From NCBI GenBank assembly GCA_026874595.1, contig CM049308.1, positions 95,466,624-95,530,623 of the forward strand: DNA of 64,000 nt, in the 5' to 3' direction. Origin of the DNA: Sipunculus nudus (lineage: Eukaryota; Annelida; Sipuncula; Golfingiida; Sipunculidae). The notes under the pieces are model-generated. The model was not told where the DNA came from and did not search any database. It saw only the letters and a list, made by a program, of their open reading frames with translations. The translations under genes were made by a program, and so were the position numbers. Positions 9,485 through 23,600 of the stretch are shown piece after piece. Each line of letters begins with the position of its first letter. Positions within the stretch are counted from its first letter, which is position 1.

Positions 9485-12400
9485 GTGATGGTTTATTACA
9501 TAAATGTCAGAGTGATGGCTTGTTATAAGATGGTCAGAGGGACGGCTTATTACATGAAAGTGAGAGTGATGGCAGATGCCATTATAGTAAGAGTGTTGGC
9601 TTGTTACATGATAGTCAGGGTGATGGCTAATTACATGATAGTTAGAGTGATGGTTTATTACATGATAGTCAGTGTGATTGCTTATTACATGATAGTGAGA
9701 GTGATGGTTTATTACATGATAGTCAGTGTGATTGCTTATTACATGATAGTGAGAGTGATGGTTTATTACATGATAGTAAGAGTGACGGTTTATTACATGA
9801 TAGTCAGAGTGATGGCTTATTACATGATAGTCAGTGTGATTGCTTATTACATGATAGTTAGAGTGATGGTTTATTACATGATAGTCAGTGTGATGGCTTA
9901 TTACATGATAGTGAGAGTGATGGTTTATTACATGATAGTCAGTGTGATTGCTTATTACATGATAGTGAGAGTGATGGTTTATTACATGATAGTAAGAGTG
10001 ACGGTTTATTACATGATAGTCAGAGTGATGGCTTATTACATGATAGTCAGTGTGATTGCTTATTACATGATAGTTAGAGTGATGGTTTAGTACATGATAG
10101 TCAGTGTGATAGCTTATTACATGAAAGTCACTGTGATAGCTTATTACATGATAGTCAGTGTGATGGCTTATTACATGATAGTGAGGGTGATGGCTTATTA
10201 CATGATAGTGAGGGTGATGGCTTATTACATGATAGTGAGGGTGATGGTTTATTACATGATAGTGAGGGTGATGGTTTATTACATGATAGTCAGTGTGATG
10301 GCTTATTACATGATAGTGAGGGTGATGGTTTATTACATGATAGTGAGGGTGATGGTTTATTACATGATAGTTAGTGTGATAGCTTATTACATGAAAGTCA
10401 GTGTGATGGTTTATTACATGATAGTCAGTGTGATGGCTTATTACATGATAGTGAGGGTGATGGTTTATTACATGATAGTCAGTGTGATTGCTTATTACAT
10501 GATAATGAGGGTGATGGTTTATTACATGATAGTTAGTGTGATGGTTTATTACATGATAGTCAGTGTGATTGCTTATTACATGATAGTGAGGGTGATGGTT
10601 TATTACATGATAGTTAGTGTGATAGCTTATTACATGAAAGTCAGTGTGATGGTTTATTACATGATAGTCAGTGTGATGGCTTATTACATGATAGTGAGGG
10701 TGATGGTTTATTACATGATAGTCAGTGTGATGGCTTATTACATGATAGTGAGGGTGATGGTTTATTACATGATAGTGAGGGTGATGGTTTATTACATGAT
10801 AGTGAGGGTGATGGCTTATTACATGATAGTTAGAGTGATGGTTTATTACATGATAGTTAGTGTGATAGCTTATTACATGATAGTCAGTGTGATGGTTTAT
10901 TACATGATAGTCAGTGTGATGGCTTATTACATGATAGTGAGGGTGATGGCTTATTACATGATAGTGAGGGTGATGGTTTATTACATGATAGTGAGGGTGA
11001 TGGCTTATTACATGATAGTTAGAGTGATGGTTTATTACATGATAGTCAGTGTGATAGCTTATTACATGATAGTCAGTGTGATGGTTTATTACATGATAGT
11101 CAGTGTGATGGCTTATTACATGATAGTGAGGGTGATGGTTTATAACATGATAGTGAGGGTGATGGCTTATTACATGATAGTCAGAGTGATGGTTTATTAC
11201 ATGATAGTGAGGGTGATGGCTTATTACATGATAGTGAGGGTGATGGTTTATTACATGATAGTGAGGGTGATGGTTTATTACATGATAGTGAGGGTGATGG
11301 CTTATTACATGATAGTGAGGGTGATGGTTTATTACGTGGTAGTGAGGGTGATGGTTTATTACATGATAGTGAGGGTGATGGTTTATTACATGATAGCCAG
11401 TGTGATTGCTTATTACATGATAGTGAGGGTGATGGTTTATTACATGATAGTCAGTGTGATAGCTTATTACATGATAGTGAGGGTAATGGTTTATTACATG
11501 ATAGTCAGTGCGATTGCTTATTACATGATAGTGAGGGTGATGGTTTATTACATGATAGTGAGGGTGATGGTTTATTACATGATAGTGAGGGTGATGGTTT
11601 ATTACATGATAGTGAGGGTGATGGTTTATTACATGATAGTCAGTGTGATTGCTTATTACATGATAGTGAGGGTGATGGTTTATTACATGATAGTGAGGGT
11701 GATGGCTTATTACATGATAGTCAGTGTGACTGCTTATTACATGATAGTTAGAGTGATGGTTTATTACATGATAGTTAGAGTGATGGTTTATTACATGATA
11801 GTCAGTGTGATGGTTTATTACTTGATAGTGAGAGTGATGGCTTATTACACGATAGTTAGAGTGATGGTTTATTACATAAAAGTCAGTGTGATAGCTTATT
11901 ACATGATAGTCAGCGTGATTGCTTATTACATGATAGTTAGAGTGATGGTTTATTACATGATAGTCAGTGTGATTGTTTATTACATGATAGTTAGAGTGAT
12001 GGTTTATTACATGATAGTCAGTGTGATGGCTTATTACATGATAGTGAGGGTGATGGTTTATTACATGATAGTCAGTGTGATAGCTTATTACATGATACTG
12101 AGGGTGATGGTTTATTACATGATAGTTAGTGTGATGGCTTATTACATGAAAGTCAGTGTGATGGCTTATTACATGATAGTCAGTGTGATGGCTTATTACA
12201 TGATAGTGAGGGTGATGGCTTATTACATGATAGTGAGGGTGATGGTTTATTACATAATAGTTAGTGTGATAGCTTATTACATGAAAGTCAGTGTGATGGT
12301 TTATTACATGATAGTGAGGGTGATGGTTTATTACATGATAGTGAGGGTGATGGCTTATTATATGATAGTGAGGGTGATGGTTTATTACATGATAGTCAGT

Positions 12401-15400
12401 GTGATAGCTTATTACATGATAGTCAGTGTGATGGTTTATTACATGATAGTCAGTGTGATGGCTTAATACATGATAGTGAGGGTGATGGTTTATTACATGA
12501 TAGTGAGGGTGATGGCTTATTACATGATAGTGAGGGTGATGGCTTATTACATGATAGTGAGGGTGATGGTTTATTACATGATAGTGAGGGTGATGGCTTA
12601 TTACATGATAGTGAGGGTGATGGCTTATTACATGATAGTCAGGGTGACGGTTTATTACATGATAGAGAGGGTGATGGTTTATTACATGATAGTGAGGGTG
12701 ATGGTTTATTACATGATAGTCAGTGTGATTGCTTATTACATGATAGTTAGGGTGATGGTTTATTACATGATAGTCAGTGTGATAGCTTATTACATGATAG
12801 TGAGGGTGATGGTTTATTACATGATAGTCAGTGTGATTGCTTATTACATGATAGTGAGGGTGATGGTTTATTACATGATAGTGAGGGTGAAGGTTTATTA
12901 CATGATAGTGAGGGTGATGGTTTATTACATGATAGAGAGGGTGATGGTTAATTACATGATATTCAGTGTGATTGATTATTACATGATAGTGAGGGTGATG
13001 GTTTATTACATGATAGTCAGTGTGATAGCTTATTACATGATAGTTAGGGTGATGGTTTATTACATGATAGTCAGTGTGATTGCTTATTACATGATAGTGA
13101 GGGTGATGGTTTATTACATGATAGTAAGTGTGATAGCTTATTACATGATAGTCAGTGTGATGGTTTATTACATGATAGTCAGTGTGATGGTTTATTACAT
13201 GATAGTGAGGGTGATGGTTTATTACATGATAGTTAGGGTGATGGCTTATTACATGATAGTGAGGGTGATGGCTTATTACATGATAGTGAGGGTGATGGTT
13301 TATTACATGATAGTCAGTGTGATTGCTTATTACATGATAGTGAGGGTGATGGTTTATTACATGATAGTCAGTGTGATTGCTTATTACATGATAGTGAGGG
13401 TGATGGTTTATTACATGATAGTCAGTGTGACTGCCTATTACATGATAGTTAGAGTGATGGTTTATTACATGATAGTCAGTGTGATGGCTTATTACATGAT
13501 AGTGAGGGTGATGGTTTATTACATGATAGTCAGTGTGATTGCTTATTACATGATAGTGAGGGTGATGGTTTATTACATGATAGTCAGTGTGATAGCTTAT
13601 TACATGATAGTGAGGGTGATGGTTTATTACATGATAGTCAGTGTGATTGCTTATTACATGATAGTGAGGGTGATGGTTTATTACATGATAGTCAGTGTGA
13701 CTGCCCATACATGAAAGTTAGAGTGATGGTTTATTACATGATAGTCAGTGCGATTGCTTATTACATGATAGTGAGGGTGATGGTTTATTACATGATAGTC
13801 AGTGTGATTGCTTATTACATGACAGTGAGGGTGATGGTTTATTACATGATAGTCAGTGTGATTGCTTATTACATGATAGTGAGGGTGATGGTTTATTACA
13901 TGATAGTCAGTGTGATTGCTTATTACATGATAGTGAGGCTGATGGTTTATTACATGATAGTCAGTGTGATTGCTTATTACATGATAGTGAGGGTGATGGT
14001 TTATTACATGATAGTCAGTGTGATTGCTTATTACATGCTAGTGAGGGTGATGGTTTATTACATGATAGTCAGTGCGATTGCTTATTACATGATAGTGAGG
14101 GTAATGGTTTATTACATGACAGTCAGTGCGATTGCTTATTACATGATAGTGAGGGTAATAGTTTATTACATGATAGTGAGGGTGATGGTTTATTACATGA
14201 TAGTGAGGGTGATGGTTTATTACATGATAGTGAGGGTGATGGTTTATTACATGATAGTCAGTGTGATTGCTTATTACATGATAGTGAGGGTGATGGTTTA
14301 TTACATGATAGTGAGGGTGATGGTTTATTACATGATAGTCAGTGTGATTGCTTATTACATGATAGTGAGGGTGATGGTTTATTACATGATAGTCAGTGTG
14401 ATTGCTTATTACATGATAGTGAGGGTGATGGTTTATTACATGATAGTCAGTGTGATTGCTTATTACATGATAGTGAGGGTGATGGTTTATTACATGATAG
14501 TCAGTGTGATTGCTTATTACATGATAGTGAGGGTGATGGTTTATTACATGATAGTCAGTGTGATTGCTTATTACATGATAGTGAGGCTGATGGTTTATTA
14601 CATGATAGTCAGTGTGATTGCTTATTACATGATAGTGAGGGTTTATTACATGATAGTCAGTGTGATAGCTTATTACATGATAGTGAGGGTGATGGTTTAT
14701 TACATGATAGTCAGTGTGATTGCTTATTACATGATAGTGAGGCTGATGGTTTATTACATGATAGTCAGTGTGATTGCTTATTACATGATAGTGAGGGTGA
14801 TGGTTTATTACATGATAGTCAGTGTGATTGCTTATTACATGATAGTGAGGGTGATGGTTTATTACATGATAGTCAGTGTGATAGCTTATTACATGATAGT
14901 GAGGGTAATGGTTTATTACATGATAGTCAGTGCGATTGCTTATTACATGATAGTGAGGGTGATGGTTTATTACTTGATAGTGATGGTGATGGTTTATTAC
15001 ATGATAGTCAGTGTGATTGCTTATTACATGATAGTGAGGGTGATGGTTTATTACATGATAGTCAGTGTGATTGCTTATTACATGATAGTGAGGGTGATGG
15101 TTTATTACATGATAGTCAGTGTGACTGCCTATTACATGATAGTTAGAGTGATGGTTTATTACATGATAGTCAGTGTGATTGCTTATTACATGATAGTGAG
15201 GGTGATGGTTTATTACATGATAGTCAGTGTGATTGCTTATTACATGATAGTGATGGTTTATTACATGATAGTCAGTGTGATAGCTTATTACATGATAGTG
15301 AGGGTGATGGTTTATTACATGATAGTCAGTGTGATTGCTTATTACATGATAGTGAGGCTGATGGTTTATTACATGATAGTCAGTGTGATTGCTTATTACA

Positions 15401-16051
15401 TGATAGTGAGGCTGATGGTTTATTACATGATAGTCAGTGTGATTGCTTATTACATGATAGTGAGGGTGATGGTTTATTACATGATAGTCAGTGTGATAGC
15501 TTATTACATGATAGGGAGGGTAATGGTTTATTACATGATAGTCAGTGCGATTGCTTATTACATGATAGTGAGGGCGATGGTTTATTACATGATAGTGAGG
15601 GTGATGGTTTATTACATGATAGTCAGTGTGATTGCTTATTACATGATAGTGAGGGTGATGGTTTTTTACATGATAGTCAGTGTGATTGCTTATTACATGA
15701 TAGTGAGGGTGATGGTTTATTACATGATAGTCAGTGTGATTGCTTATTACATGATAGTGAGGCTGATGGTTTATTACATGATAGTCAGTGTGATTGCTTA
15801 TTACATGATAGTGAGGGTGATGGTTTATTACATGATAGTCAGTGTGATTGCTTATTACATGATAGTGAGGGTGATGGTTTATTACATGATAGTCAGTGTG
15901 ATAGCTTATTACATGATAGTGAGGGTAATGGTTTATTACATGATAGTCAGTGCGATTGCTTATTACATGATAGTGAGGGTGATGGTTTATTACATGATAG
16001 TGAGGGTGATGGTTTATTACATGATAGTGAGGGTGATGGTTTATTACATGA

Positions 16052-18750
16052 TAGTAAGTGTGATAGCTTATTACATGATAGTCAGTGTGATGGTTTATTA
16101 CATGATAGTCAGTGTGATGGCTTATTACATGATAGTGAGGGTGATGGTTTATTACATGATAGTGAGGGTGATGGCTTATTACATGATAGTGAGGGTGATG
16201 GCAATACATGATAGTGAGGGTGATGGTTTATTACATGATAGTCAGTGTGATTGCTTATTACATGATAGTGAGGGTGATGGTTTATTACATGATAGTCAGT
16301 GTGATTGCTTATTACATGATAGTGAGGGTGATGGTTTATTACATGATAGTCAGTGTGACTGCCTATTACATGATAGTTAGAGTGATGGTTTATTACATGA
16401 TAGTCAGTGTGATTGCTTATTACATGATAGTGAGGGTGATGGTTTATTACATGATAGTCAGTGTGATTGCTTATTACATGATAGTGAGGGTGATGGTTTA
16501 TTACATGATAGTCAGTGTGATAGCTTATTACATGATAGTGAGGGTAATGGTTTATTACATGATAGTCAGTGCGATTGCTTATTACATGATAGTGAGGGTG
16601 ATGGTTTATTACATGATAGTGAGGGTGATGGTTTATTACATGATAGTGAGGGTGATGGTTTATTACATGATAGTAAGTGTGATAGCTTATTACATGATAG
16701 TCAGTGTGATGGTTTATTACATGATAGTCAGTGTGATGGCTTATTACATGATAGTGAGGGTGATGGTTTATTACATGATAGTGAGGGTGATGGCTTATTA
16801 CATGATGGTGAGGGTGATGGCTTATTACATGATAGTGAGGGTGATGGTTAATTACATGATAGTCAGTGTGATTGCTTATTACATGATAGTGAGGGTGATG
16901 GTTTATTACATGATAGTCAGTGTGATTGCTTATTACATGATAGTGAGGGTGATGGTTTATTACATGATAGTCAGTGTGACTGCCTATTACATGATAGTTA
17001 GAGTGATGGTTTATTACATGATAGTCAGTGTGATGGCTTATTACATGATAGTGAGGGTGATGGTTTATTACATGATAGTCAGTGTGATTGCTTATTACAT
17101 GATAGTGAGGGTGATGGTTTATTACATGATAGTCAGTGTGATTGCTTATTACATGATAGTGAGGGTGATGGTTTATTACATGATAGTCAGTGTGATTGCT
17201 TATTACATGATAGTGAGGGTGATGGTTTATTACATGATAGTCAGTGTGATTGCTTATTACATGATAGTGAGGCTGATGGTTTATTACATGATAGTCAGTG
17301 TGATTGCTTATTACATGATAGTGAGGGTGATGGTTTATTACATGATAGTCAGTGTGATAGCTTATTACATGATAGTGAGGGTAATGGTTTATTATATGAT
17401 AGTCAGTGCGATTGCTTATTACATGATAGTGAGGGTGATGGTTTATTACATGATAGTGAGGGTGATGGTTTATTACATGATAGTGAGGGTGATGGTTTAT
17501 TACATGATAGTAAGTGTGATAGCTTATTACATGATAGTCAGTGTGATGGTTTATTACATGATAGTCAGTGTGATGGCTTATTACATGATAGTGAGGGTGA
17601 TGGTTTATTACATGATAGTGAGGGTGATGGCTTATTACATGATAGTGAGGGTGATGGCTTATTACATGATAGTGAGGGTGATGGTTTATTACATGATAGT
17701 CAGTGTGATTGCTTATTACATGATAGTGAGGGTGATGGTTTATTACATGATAGTCAGTGTGATTGCTTATTACATGATAGTGAGGGTGATGGTTTATTAC
17801 ATGATAGTCAGTGTGACTGCCTATTACATGATAGTTAGAGTGATGGTTTATTACATGATAGTCAGTGTGATTGCTTATTACATGATAGTGAGGGTGATGG
17901 TTTATTACATGATAGTCAGTGTGATTGCTTATTACATGATAGTGAGGGTGATGGTTTATTACATGATAGTCAGTGTGATAGCTTATTACATGATAGTGAG
18001 GGAAATGGTTTATTACATGATAGTCAGTGCGATTGCTTATTACATGATAGTGAGGGTGATGGTTTATTACATGATAGTGAGGGTGATGGTTTATTACATG
18101 ATAGTGAGGGTGATGGTTTATTACATGATAGTAAGTGTGATAGCTTATTACATGATAGTCAGTGTGATGGTTTATTACATGATAGTCAGTGTGATGGCTT
18201 ATTACATGATAGTGAGGGTGATGGTTTATTACATGATAGTGAGGGTGATGGCTTATTACATGATAGTGAGGGTGATGGCTTATTACATGATAGTGAGGGT
18301 GATGGTTTATTACATGATAGTCAGTGTGATTGCTTATTACATGATAGTGAGGGTGATGGTTTATTACATGATAGTCAGTGTGATTGCTTATTACATGATA
18401 GTGAGGGTGATGGTTTATTACATGATAGTCAGTGTGACTGCCTATTACATGATAGTTAGAGTAATGGTTTATTACATGATAGTCAGTGTGATGGCTTATT
18501 ACATGATAGTGAGGGTGATGGTTTATTACATGATAGTCAGTGTGATTGCTTATTACATGATAGTGAGGGTGATGGTTTATTACATGATAGTCAGTGTGAT
18601 TGCTTATTACATGATAGTGAGGGTGATGGTTTATTACATGATAGTCAGTGTGATTGCTTATTACATGATAGTGAGGGTGATGGTTTATTACATGATAGTC
18701 AGTGTGATTGCTTATTACATGATAGTGAGGCTGATGGTTTATTACATGAT
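16052..18750. repeat. Higher-order repeat of 621/837 bp inside the 27-bp array
   Basis: The rare unit variant TAGTAAGTG occurs at 16052, 16671, 17508 and 18129. The intervals are 619, 837 and 621 bp, that is about 23, 31 and 23 units, with the same order of neighbouring variants around each marker. The two lengths differ by eight 27-bp units. The 2-bp shortfall in the first interval matches a small deletion at about 16202 (GGCAATACATGATAG). Confidence 0.75.
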
Positions 18751-20656
18751 AGTCAGTGTGATTGCTTATTACATGATAGTGAGGGTGATGGTTTATTACA
18801 TGATAGTCAGTGTGATTGCTTATTACATGATAGTGAGGGTGATGGTTTATTACATGATAGTCAGTGTGATAGCTTATTACATGATAGTGAGGGTAATGGT
18901 TTATTACATGATAGTCAGTGCGATTGCTTATTACATGATAGTGAGGGTGATGGTTTATTACATGATAGTGAGGGTGATGGTTTATTACATGATAGTGAGG
19001 GTGATGGTTTATTACATGATAGTGAGGGTGATGGTTTATTACATGATAGTTAGTGTGATTGCTTATTACATGATAGTGAGGGTGATGGTTTATTACATGA
19101 TAGCGAGGGTGATGGCTTATTACATGATAGTCAGTGTGACTGCTTATTACATGATAGTTAGAGTGATGGTTTATTACATGATAGTGAGGGTGATGGCTTA
19201 TTACATGATAGTTAGAGCGATGGTTTATTACATGATAGTCAGTGTGATGGCTTATTACATGATAGCGAGGGTGATGGCTTATTACATGATAGTTAGAGTG
19301 ATGGTTTATTACTTGATAGTGAGGGTGATGGCTTATTACATGATAGTTAGAGTGATGGTTTATTACATAAAAGTCAGTGTGATAGCTTATTACATGATAG
19401 TCAGCGTGATTGCTTATTACATGATAGTTAGAGTGATGGTTTATTACATGATAGTCAGTGTGATTGTTTATTACATGATAGTCAGAGTGATGGTTTATTA
19501 CATGATAGTCAGTGTGATGGCTTATTACATGATAGTAAGGGTGATGGTTTGTTACATGATAGTCAGTGTGATAGCTTATTACATGATACTGAGGGTGATG
19601 GTTTATTACATGATAGTTAGTGTGATGGCTTATTGCATGAAAGTCAGTGTGATGGCTTATTACATGATAGTCAGTGTGATGGCTTATTACATGATAGTGA
19701 GGGTGATGGCTTATTACATGATAGTGAGGGTGATGGTTTATTACATAATAGTTAGTGTGATAGCTTATTACATGAAAGTCAGTGTGATGGTTTATTACAT
19801 GATAGTCAGTGTGATGGCTTATTACATGATAGTGAGGGTGATGGTTTATTACATGATAGTGAGGGTGATGGCTTATTATATGATAGTGAGGGTGATGGTT
19901 TATTACATGATAGTCAGTGTGATAGCTTATTACATGATAGTCAGTGTGATGGTTTATTACATGATAGTCAGTGTGATGGCTTATTACATGATAGTGAGGG
20001 TGATGGCTTATTACATGATAGTGAGGGTGATGGCTTATTACATGATAGTGAGGGTGATGGCTTATTACATGATAGTGAGGGTGATGGTTTATTACATGAT
20101 AGTGAGGGTGATGGCTTATTACATGATAGTGAGGGTGATGGCCTATTACATGATAGTGAGGGTGATGGTTTATTACATGATACAGAGGGTGATGGTTTAT
20201 TACATGATAGTGAGGGTGATGGTTTATTACATGATAGTCAGTGTGATTGCTTATTACATGATAGTTAGGGTGATGGTTTATTACATGATAGTCAGTGTGA
20301 TAGCTTATTACATGATTGTGAGGGTGATGGTTTATTACATGATAGTCAGTGTGATTGCTTATTACATGATAGTGAGGGTGATGGTTTATTACATGATAGT
20401 CAGTGTGATGGCTTATTACATGATAGTGAGGGTGATGGTTTATTACATGATAGTGAGGGTGATGGCTTATTACATGATAGTGAGGGTGATGGCTTATTAC
20501 ATGATAGTGAGGGTGATGGTTTATTACATGATAGTGAGGGTGATGGCTTATTACATGATAGTGAGGGTGATGGCTTATTACATGATAGTGAGGGTGATGG
20601 TTTATTACCTGATAGTCAGTGTGATTGCTTATTACATGATAGTTAGGGTGATGGTT

Positions 20657-23600
20657 TACCAATGATAGTCAGTGTGATAGCTTATTACATGATAGTGAGG
20701 GTGATGGTTTATTACATGATAGTCAGTGTGATTGCTTATTACATGATAGTGAGGGTGATGGTTTATTACATGATAGTGAGGGTGAAGGTTTATTACATGA
20801 TAGTGAGGGTGATGGTTTATTACATGATAGAGAGGGTGATGGTTTATTACATGATAGTCAGTGTGATGGCTTATTACATGATAGTGAGGGTGATGGTTTA
20901 TTACATGATAGTGAGGGTGATGGTTTATTACATGATAGTCAGTGTGATAGCTTATTACATGATAGTCAGTGTGATGGTTTATTACATGATAGTCAGTGTG
21001 ATGGCTTATTACATGATAGTGAGGGTGATGGTTTATTACATGATAGTGAGGGTGATGGCTTATTACATGATAGTGAGGGTGACGGCTTATTACATGATAG
21101 TGAGGGTGATGGTTTATTACATGATAGTGAGGGTGATGGCTTATTACATGATAGTGAGGGTGATGGCTTATTACATGATAGTGAGGGTGATGGTTTATTA
21201 CATGATAGTCAGTGTGATTGCTTATTACATGATAGTTAGGGTGATGGTTTATTACATGATAGTCAGTGTGATAGCTTATTACATGATAGTTAGTGTGATT
21301 GCTTATTACATGATAGTGAGGGTGATGGTTTATTACATGATAGCGAGGGTGATGGCTTATTACATGATAGTCAGTGTGACTGCTTATTACATGATAGTTA
21401 GAGTGATGGTTTATTACATGATAGTGAGGGTGATGGCTTATTACATGATAGTTAGAGCGATGGTTTATTACATGATAGTCAGTGTGATGGCTTATTACAT
21501 GATAGCGAGGGTGATGGCTTATTACATGATAGTTAGAGTGATGGTTTATTACTTGATAGTGAGGGTGATGGCTTATTACATGATAGTTAGAGTGATGGTT
21601 TATTACATAAAAGTCAGTGTGATAGCTTATTACATGATAGTCAGCGTGATTGCTTATTACATGATAGTTAGAGTGATGGTTTATTACATGATAGTCAGTG
21701 TGATTGTTTATTACATGATAGTTAGAGTGATGGTTTATTACATGAGAGTCAGTGTGATGGCTTATTACATGATAGTAAGGGTGATGGTTTATTACATGAT
21801 AGTCAGTGTGATAGCTTATTACATGATACTGAGGGTGATGGTTTATTACATGATAGTTAGTGTGATGGCTTATTGCATGAAAGTCAGTGTGATGGCTTAT
21901 TACATGATAGTCAGTGTGATGGCTTATTACATGATAGTGAGGGTGATGGCTTATTACATGATAGTGAGGGTGATGGTTTATTACATTATAGTTAGTGTGA
22001 TAGCTTATTACATGAAAGTCAGTGTGATGGTTTATTACATGATAGTCAGTGTGATGGCTTATTACATGATAGTGAGGGTGATGGCTTATTATATGATAGT
22101 GAGGGTGATGGTTTATTACATGATAGTCAGTGTGATAGCTTATTACATGATAGTCAGTGTGATGGTTTATTACATGATAGTCAGTGTGATGGCTTATTAC
22201 ATGATAGTGAGGGTGATGGCTTATTACATGATAGTGAGGGTGATGGCTTATTACATGATAGTGAGGGTGATGGCTTATTACATGATAGTGAGGGTGATGG
22301 TTTATTACATGATAGTGAGGGTGATGGCTTATTACATGATAGTGAGGGTGATGGCCTATTACATGATAGTGAGGGTGATGGTTTATTACATGATACAGAG
22401 GGTGATGGTTTATTACATGATAGTGAGGGTGATGGTTTATTACATGATAGTCAGTGTGATGGCTTATTACATGATAGTGAGGGTGATGGTTTATTACATG
22501 ATAGTGAGGGTGATGGCTTATTACATGATAGTGAGGGTGATGGCTTATTACATGATAGTGAGGGTGATGGTTTATTACCTGATAGTCAGTGTGATTGCTT
22601 ATTACATGATAGTTAGGGTGATGGTTTACCAATGATAGTCAGTGTGATAGCTTATTACATGATAGTGAGGGTGATGGTTTATTACATGATAGTCAGTGTG
22701 ATTGCTTATTACATGATAGTGAGGGTGATGGTTTATTACATGATAGTGAGGGTGAAGGTTTATTACATGATAGTGAGGGTGATGGTTTATTACATGATAG
22801 AGAGGGTGATGGTTTATTACATGATAGTCAGTGTGATGGCTTATTACATGATAGTGAGGGTGATGGTTTATTACATGATAGTGAGGGTGATGGCTTATTA
22901 TATGATAGTGAGGGTGATGGTTTATTACATGATAGTCAGTGTGATAGCTTATTACATGATAGTCAGTGTGATGGTTTATTACATGATAGTCAGTGTGATG
23001 GCTTATTACATGATAGTGAGGGTGATGGTTTATTACATGATAGGGAGGGTGATGGCTTATTACATGATAGTGAGGGTGACGGCTTATTACATGATAGTGA
23101 GGGTGATGGTTTATTACATGATAGTGAGGGTGATGGCTTATTACATGATAGTGAGGGTGATGGCTTATTACATGATAGTGAGGGTGATGGTTTATTACAT
23201 GATAGTCAGTGTGATTGCTTATTACATGATAGTTAGGGTGATGGTTTATTACATGATAGTCAGTGTGATAGCTTATTACATGATAGTGAGGGTGATGGTT
23301 TATTACATGATAGTCAGTGTGATTGCTTATTACATGATAGTGAGGGTGATGGTTTATTACATGATAGTGAGGGTGAAGGTTTATTACATGATAGTGAGGG
23401 TGATGGTTTATTACATGATAGAGAGGGTGATGGTTTATTACATGATATTCAGTGTGATTACTTATTACATGATAGTGAGGGTGATGGTTTATTACATGAT
23501 AGTCAGTGTGATAGCTTATTACATGATAGTTAGGGTGATGGTTTATTACATGATAGTCAGTGTGATTGCTTATTACATGATAGTGAGGGTGATGGTTTAT

